Of a stretch of 8,099 bases of DNA, positions 4,644 to 8,099 are shown in pieces. Source of the DNA: Eubacterium sp. UBA4343 (GTDB lineage: Bacteria; Bacillota; Clostridia; Lachnospirales; Lachnospiraceae); NCBI GenBank assembly GCA_002394235.1, contig DGTF01000022.1, positions 3,530 to 11,628 on the forward strand. The letters are read 5' to 3'. Both the position numbers and the translations under genes were made by a program. How positions within the stretch are numbered: position 1 is the first letter of the stretch; every line of letters starts with the position of its first letter. Under the pieces are notes generated by a model. It did no database searches. It was not told the origin of the DNA and worked only from the letters and a program-made list of their open reading frames with translations.

Positions 4644-6122
4644 TTATTTCTCCCCGCAGGCCTCCCGGATTCGCTTAATCACAATCCGCAGCGCCTTGAT
4701 ACGGGCATATTTCTTATCATCAGATTCCAGAATGTACCAGGGCGCAAAGGTCGTACTCGTCTTCCGGATCATCTCATTTACCGCTCCTTCATACAGATCC
4801 CATTTGTCCCGGTTTCTCCAGTCCTCATCCGTGATCTTCCATTGCTTTTCCGGCGTGTTCTGCCGTTCCGTGAACCGCTCGAGCTGAGTCTCGTTGTCAA
4901 TCTGCACCCAGAACTTGATCACAACCGCTCCCCAGTCCGTCAGTTCCTTTTCAAACTCATTAATCTCATTATAGGCCCGCTGCCAGTCGTTCTCAGAGCA
5001 GAAGCCCTCGAGCCGCTCCACCATGACTCTTCCATACCAGGTCCGGTCAAAAATCGCGATATGGCCGGTCTTCGGGAGTCTGGTCCAGAATCGCCACAGA
5101 AAATGTCTCGCCTTCTCGTGAGGCTCCGGACTTGCGATCGGATGCACCTCATATCCCCGCGGATCGAGAGCTCCCGCAACTCTCTTAATGTTGCCTCCCT
5201 TCCCTGCCGCGTCCCAGCCCTCATAGGCGATGATCACCGGTATCTTCTTCCGGTAAAGCTCGTAATGCAGATGGTTCAGTTCCTTCTGAAGTCTGCCGAG
5301 TTCCTCCCGGTATGTCTCCTCAGACATTGTCTTGTCTTTCAGGGAGACATCCGCGAGCTTCGGCATCTGCTTCAGCGGGAAGGGATTCTGCAGAATCGGA
5401 GCCGCCAGCGCCTGATTTTTCAACGCCGTGTCAATGCCCTGATTCAGGAACCGCAGAACCTGAAGCTCCGCCCATTTCTTGTCCTCCGCATCGATGATAT
5501 ACCAGGGCGCGACAGAACGGTTGGTATCCTCCAGAAAGCGGTCGTACACCTCCAGGCATTTCCCGTAATTTCTGTTCTCCTTGCGGTCCTCACCGTTTAC
5601 CCGCCACCGGGTATTCTTGTCCGCCTCGAGCGCCTCCAGCCGCTTCTTCTGCTCCTTCCTGTCGATCTGGAAGAAAAACTTCAGAATCAGATATCCATTG
5701 TCGTGAAGCGACCGCTCCGTCGTATTGATGCTGTGAATTCTCTGCTTGTACTCCTTTTCGCTCATCTCGCCGGACAGCACACCGTTCGCCACTTCCTCCA
5801 GCCAGTAAGTATCAAAAAAAGTAAACTTCCCCGCCTCCGGGATCTCGAGCAGATAACGGTAGAGAAACGGATACCGCTTCTCATCGGCAGTCGGCGCCGC
5901 AAAATTTTTGACCTTGAAAAACCGGGGATCAATGTTCCGGATCACCTTGCCGATCACGCTCCCCTTTCCGGCGGCACCCCAGCCCTCAAAAATCACCATG
6001 ACCGGAAGCTTTGCCTCCTTGATCTTCAGCTGATAGCCGGCCAGCTGCTCCCGCGCCGTCTTAAGTTCCTCTTTGATCTCATCCCTCTCAGGCGGGACCG
6101 CCTTCACGAAATCCTTTAACAT
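4644..6122 (-). CDS. pap: Polyphosphate:AMP phosphotransferase (two-domain PPK2)
   Basis: This 492-residue cytoplasmic enzyme has two fused PPK2 domains, the arrangement of class II PPK2, which transfers phosphate from polyphosphate to AMP to make ADP. Domain 1 (about 10-235) has a Walker A loop EGWGAAGKGS (46-55) and a Walker B-like FFDTYW (102-107). Domain 2 (about 270-490) has EGWDAAGKGG (301-310) and the lid motif FDRTWYGR (358-365). In domain 1 the catalytic-loop Asp is Gly49 and the DRxWYxR lid is lost, so domain 2 should be the active one; asymmetric domains are known in this class. Length matches the family. The start has AAGGAGGG (6136-6129) 6 nt upstream. The gene follows the radical SAM gene in the same direction but is separated by 198 bp and a strong hairpin. 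The only promoter hint is an AT-rich stretch (about 6138-6165). Confidence 0.93.
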   Translation of the reverse strand: MLKDFVKAVPPERDEIKEELKTAREQLAGYQLKIKEAKLPVMVIFEGWGAAGKGSVIGKVIRNIDPRFFKVKNFAAPTADEKRYPFLYRYLLEIPEAGKFTFFDTYWLEEVANGVLSGEMSEKEYKQRIHSINTTERSLHDNGYLILKFFFQIDRKEQKKRLEALEADKNTRWRVNGEDRKENRNYGKCLEVYDRFLEDTNRSVAPWYIIDAEDKKWAELQVLRFLNQGIDTALKNQALAAPILQNPFPLKQMPKLADVSLKDKTMSEETYREELGRLQKELNHLHYELYRKKIPVIIAYEGWDAAGKGGNIKRVAGALDPRGYEVHPIASPEPHEKARHFLWRFWTRLPKTGHIAIFDRTWYGRVMVERLEGFCSENDWQRAYNEINEFEKELTDWGAVVIKFWVQIDNETQLERFTERQNTPEKQWKITDEDWRNRDKWDLYEGAVNEMIRKTSTTFAPWYILESDDKKYARIKALRIVIKRIREACGEK

Positions 6123-6205
6123 GCTGCACCCTCCTTTTTTTCTGTATATATTATGATTTTATCACTTTTTCACGAACATTTCACCTTGCAATGCTTATAC
6201 AGTAA

Positions 6206-6241
6206 GGGGCTGCCTTGCGAATTTCTTCGCAGGGCAGCCCC
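6206..6241 (-). terminator. 16-bp hairpin between the radical SAM gene and pap
   Basis: Positions 6206-6221 pair with 6226-6241 over 16 bp, with a single G-T pair and a TTTC loop. The stem is very stable (GGGGCTGCC core). It lies 79 nt past the radical SAM stop on the minus strand and 83 nt before the pap start. The minus-strand continuation TTACTG is not a true T run, so it may be a terminator without a U-tract or a stabilising 3' structure that insulates pap. Confidence 0.6.
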
Positions 6242-6320
6242 AGATTCGTTCATTTTATAAAATTTAATGTATCTGACTGACAGTTAAACTGCCTGAGAGA
6301 TTCCAGACGGACAGGATCCG

Positions 6321-7787
6321 TTATTCGTTGGCAGCATGCTCAAATGCCGCAAGCTCCGGATGCTCTCTCTTTTCCTTGGTGTAGTTCTCGTAGGTCGGCT
6401 TCTTGTGTTTCTCACTCGCCCAGATGCGGTCTGCAACCGGTGCCCAGTTCTTTGCGTAATCATCGCACTTCTCACAGAGCTCCTCTGCGGACTCCGGTGC
6501 CTCCTCGTTGGTCTGGTGTGCTCCCGTCTCCTTCACCATCTCACGAAGCAGCTTCGGGTTCTCAAGCATCGGGCAGGGACGAAGATGGTTGCGGTTGAAC
6601 GGCTGTCCCTCGTGATATGCCATGAACAGCGGGCTCTGAAGCATCTCCAGAATGGAGTTGTCATGAATGTTCGTATTGGAGTAGTGGATAAATACGCAGG
6701 GCTCTGCGTCTCCGCTTGCATTAATATGGAAGTAGTTTCTTCCGCCCGCGATACATCCGCCTACATACTCTCCGTCGTTCTGGAAATCCATCGGATAGAA
6801 CTGAATCGGGCACTCTGCGGAACGAATGTAGCGGATTCTATTGATCATATACTCTCTCTGCTCCGGAGTCGGCAGAAGCGCCGGTACTGCGTTCTGACCG
6901 GTCGGCATATAGTGGAAGTAGAATCCAAACTTAGCGCCCTTCTCCTCCAGAAGATGGAAGAAGTCATCGCTCGTAACTGCATCGATGTTTGCTTTAGTAT
7001 AGCAGATCGATGTACCAAACAGGATTCCATACTCATGCAGAAGATCCATTGCCTTCATAACCGCCGCGTAATGGCCCTCGCCCCGTCTTGCGTCGTTCGT
7101 ATCCGGTGTTCCCTCGATGGAAAGGAAGAAGGTCATATTGCCTAGACGTGCGATCTCCTTCACCAGATCCTCGTCAATCAGTGTAGAATTGGAGAAGGCT
7201 GCGAAATAGCAGTCATGATGCTTCTCCATCAGCTTCAGGATATCTTTCTTGCGGACCATCGGTTCTCCGCCGGTCATCAGGTACAGGTATACGCCAAGCT
7301 CCTTGCCCTGTGTGATGATCTTGTCCATGTCCTCAAAGGACAGATTGTTCTTGTGGCCGTATGTACCGGACCAGCAGCCCTCACAGTGCATATTGCATGC
7401 GGAGGTCGGATCAAACAGAATCAGCCACGGAATATTGCAGTTATACTTCTCGCGGTTTGCACGGATTGTCTTCGTGCCGCGAAGGAATGCTTCATATCCA
7501 AGGTTCAGCAGTGTCATCTTGGCAAACTGCGGATTGGTCTCATCAATGATCTGGTCAATGAATTTCATCCACTTATTGTCCGGATCCTGAATTGCCTTCT
7601 TCACGGCTTCCACCTTTTCTTCAGAGAAAGCCTTATTTCCAAAAAACTTCTCCGCCCATCCCATGAAGGTCAGGTAGGTCTGTCTTTTATCTTTACTATT
7701 CTTTGCGCTCTTTAATAAACCATCGATTACAACTTCAACAGCCTTACGCTCTGCTGCATGCTTAACGTAACCAAGTGTAGATGCCAT
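6321..7787 (-). CDS. Radical SAM protein with cysteine-rich C-terminal region, substrate unknown
   Basis: The 488-residue protein carries the radical SAM cluster motif CNMHCEGC (Cys131, Cys135, Cys138), which binds the [4Fe-4S] cluster that cleaves S-adenosylmethionine, and the SAM-binding MTGGEP (171-176). Around residues 1-115 is a helical N-terminal extension; the core barrel covers about 120-325. Five cysteines follow in the C-terminal part (345, 364, 405, 438, 441), in a SPASM-like pattern that may hold an auxiliary Fe-S cluster. INASGDAEPC (355-364) matches the start of such domains. I cannot assign the reaction: relatives modify peptides, lipids or cofactors, and a role in long-chain lipid coupling is only a guess. 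AAGGAGGAG (7804-7796) lies 8 nt upstream of the start. A good promoter with a short leader precedes it, suggesting high expression. It appears monocistronic. Confidence 0.9.
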   Translation of the reverse strand: MASTLGYVKHAAERKAVEVVIDGLLKSAKNSKDKRQTYLTFMGWAEKFFGNKAFSEEKVEAVKKAIQDPDNKWMKFIDQIIDETNPQFAKMTLLNLGYEAFLRGTKTIRANREKYNCNIPWLILFDPTSACNMHCEGCWSGTYGHKNNLSFEDMDKIITQGKELGVYLYLMTGGEPMVRKKDILKLMEKHHDCYFAAFSNSTLIDEDLVKEIARLGNMTFFLSIEGTPDTNDARRGEGHYAAVMKAMDLLHEYGILFGTSICYTKANIDAVTSDDFFHLLEEKGAKFGFYFHYMPTGQNAVPALLPTPEQREYMINRIRYIRSAECPIQFYPMDFQNDGEYVGGCIAGGRNYFHINASGDAEPCVFIHYSNTNIHDNSILEMLQSPLFMAYHEGQPFNRNHLRPCPMLENPKLLREMVKETGAHQTNEEAPESAEELCEKCDDYAKNWAPVADRIWASEKHKKPTYENYTKEKREHPELAAFEHAANE

Positions 7788-7818
7788 GATATTGTCTCCT
7801 CCTTATCATTTCTCTTGG

Positions 7819-7847
7819 ATTATATTCTTCAAACTGTTTTCCGTCCA
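7819..7847 (-). promoter_or_regulatory. Promoter of the radical SAM gene
   Basis: The minus strand has TATAAT (7824-7819) with a 17-bp spacer to TGGACG (7847-7842), which matches TTGACA at 4 of 6. Transcription would start near 7812, leaving a leader of about 24 nt with the strong ribosome binding site. A small inverted repeat GTCC-ATC-GGAC (7843-7853) overlaps the -35 and could be a regulator site. Confidence 0.65.
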
Positions 7848-7863
7848 TCGGACAAACTCACGT

Positions 7864-8013
7864 TTATGTCTCAAAATTCGCTCTGTTTTCCCACTTCAAA
7901 AAAAATGTTACCCTGTTTTTATCTGTTTTTCGATCATCCGGCGAAACCCATTCATGCAAAATCTGTCCATTATCCGTGACTGCGTATGAGACACAGGCCG
8001 GATCCTCCTCCAT
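7864..8013 (-). CDS. Possible small protein or gene remnant, 49 codons
   Basis: A minus-strand ATG at 8013 opens a frame ending in TAA at 7866-7864. The product begins MEEDPACVSYAVTDNGQ and contains HEWVSPDDRKTDKNRV and TFFLKWENRANFET. Its mixed acidic, basic and aromatic composition resembles real protein more than random translation. The frame stays open upstream to a TAA at 8079-8077, 70 codons in all, so it may be the C-terminal piece of a decayed gene. No good ribosome binding site precedes the ATG. It ends 17 bp before the -35 of the radical SAM promoter. No family is recognised. An overlapping frame (8024-7908) has a better ribosome binding site but a less protein-like product. Confidence 0.3.
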   Translation of the reverse strand: MEEDPACVSYAVTDNGQILHEWVSPDDRKTDKNRVTFFLKWENRANFET

Positions 8014-8099
8014 TTCTTCTGCATGATTTCGACTCCAATCTCTTCTTATATAAGTTTTACTATCCTGCTCCGATTCTTATGCCGTCTTATTCTTCTTCA

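Noticed and set aside
4545..6119. A 524-codon plus-strand open frame
   Set aside because: It is antisense to the PPK2 gene, which has clear motifs on the other strand. The plus-strand product is Leu/Arg/Pro-rich with no domain; it arises from codon bias.
6252..6263. A 12-base palindrome ATTTTATAAAAT
   Set aside because: It is pure A/T in an A/T-rich spacer; such palindromes are common by chance, and no second copy is seen.
6336..7145. A 269-codon plus-strand open frame
   Set aside because: It is antisense to the radical SAM gene and shows no recognisable domain.
7908..8024. A 38-codon minus-strand frame with a GGAG 8 nt upstream
   Set aside because: The product is a run of basic residues typical of translating the wrong frame, and it overlaps the more protein-like 49-codon frame. 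It cannot be excluded.
6321..8076. A peptide-modifying radical SAM cluster with an upstream precursor
   Set aside because: The nearby small frames lack the cysteine or repeat patterns of such precursors, and no transporter or recognition-domain gene is visible in the window.
1..8099. tRNA, rRNA, CRISPR array, insertion sequence or phage genes
   Set aside because: None was seen on either strand: no repeat-spacer pattern, no transposase or integrase motifs, and no cloverleaf noticed by eye.

Overview
The window comes from the chromosome of a low-to-mid GC Gram-positive bacterium, most likely a member of the Clostridia and plausibly a Lachnospiraceae relative. The reasons are a ribosomal protein S12 with the extra N-terminal segment seen in Bacillota, strong AGGAGG-type ribosome binding sites, a two-domain PPK2 enzyme, and a cysteine-rich TcdA of the Firmicutes type. 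Family-level placement is inference. The content is mostly housekeeping. I see no mobile element, CRISPR array, tRNA or rRNA.

Layout, left to right. Positions 1-260 (minus) hold the 5' part of rpsL, the first gene of the str operon, which continues outside the window. Its consensus promoter (360-388) is followed at once by a terminator-like hairpin (317-340), and a 17-codon reading frame (298-351) runs through that hairpin. Positions 523-1281 (minus) are truA. Positions 1432-2202 (minus) encode a UlaG-like metallo-beta-lactamase-fold hydrolase. Positions 2421-3215 (minus) encode a LuxR-type regulator with a GAF-like sensor. Between these last two lies a 16-bp inverted repeat (2295-2352). A strong minus-strand terminator (3272-3310) and a possible LytTR remnant lie upstream of the regulator.

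Positions 3604-4371 (plus) are tcdA, the only clear plus-strand gene. It converges on a two-domain polyphosphate:AMP phosphotransferase (4644-6122, minus) across a 272-bp gene-free gap rich in hairpins. Positions 6321-7787 (minus) encode a large radical SAM protein of unknown substrate with its own good promoter (7819-7847). A small 49-codon frame (7864-8013) precedes it near the window edge.

Functionally, rpsL, truA (pseudouridine 38-40) and tcdA (cyclic t6A37) all serve decoding accuracy at the ribosome and tRNA anticodon arm. The PPK2 enzyme links polyphosphate to adenine nucleotide balance. The LuxR-type protein may control the adjacent hydrolase through the inverted repeat, but this is inference. 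The most interesting signals are regulatory: the rpsL leader, the similar promoter-then-terminator arrangement before the LuxR-type gene, and the operator-like repeat. The hydrolase has also lost the usual metal-ligand aspartate of its family motif.
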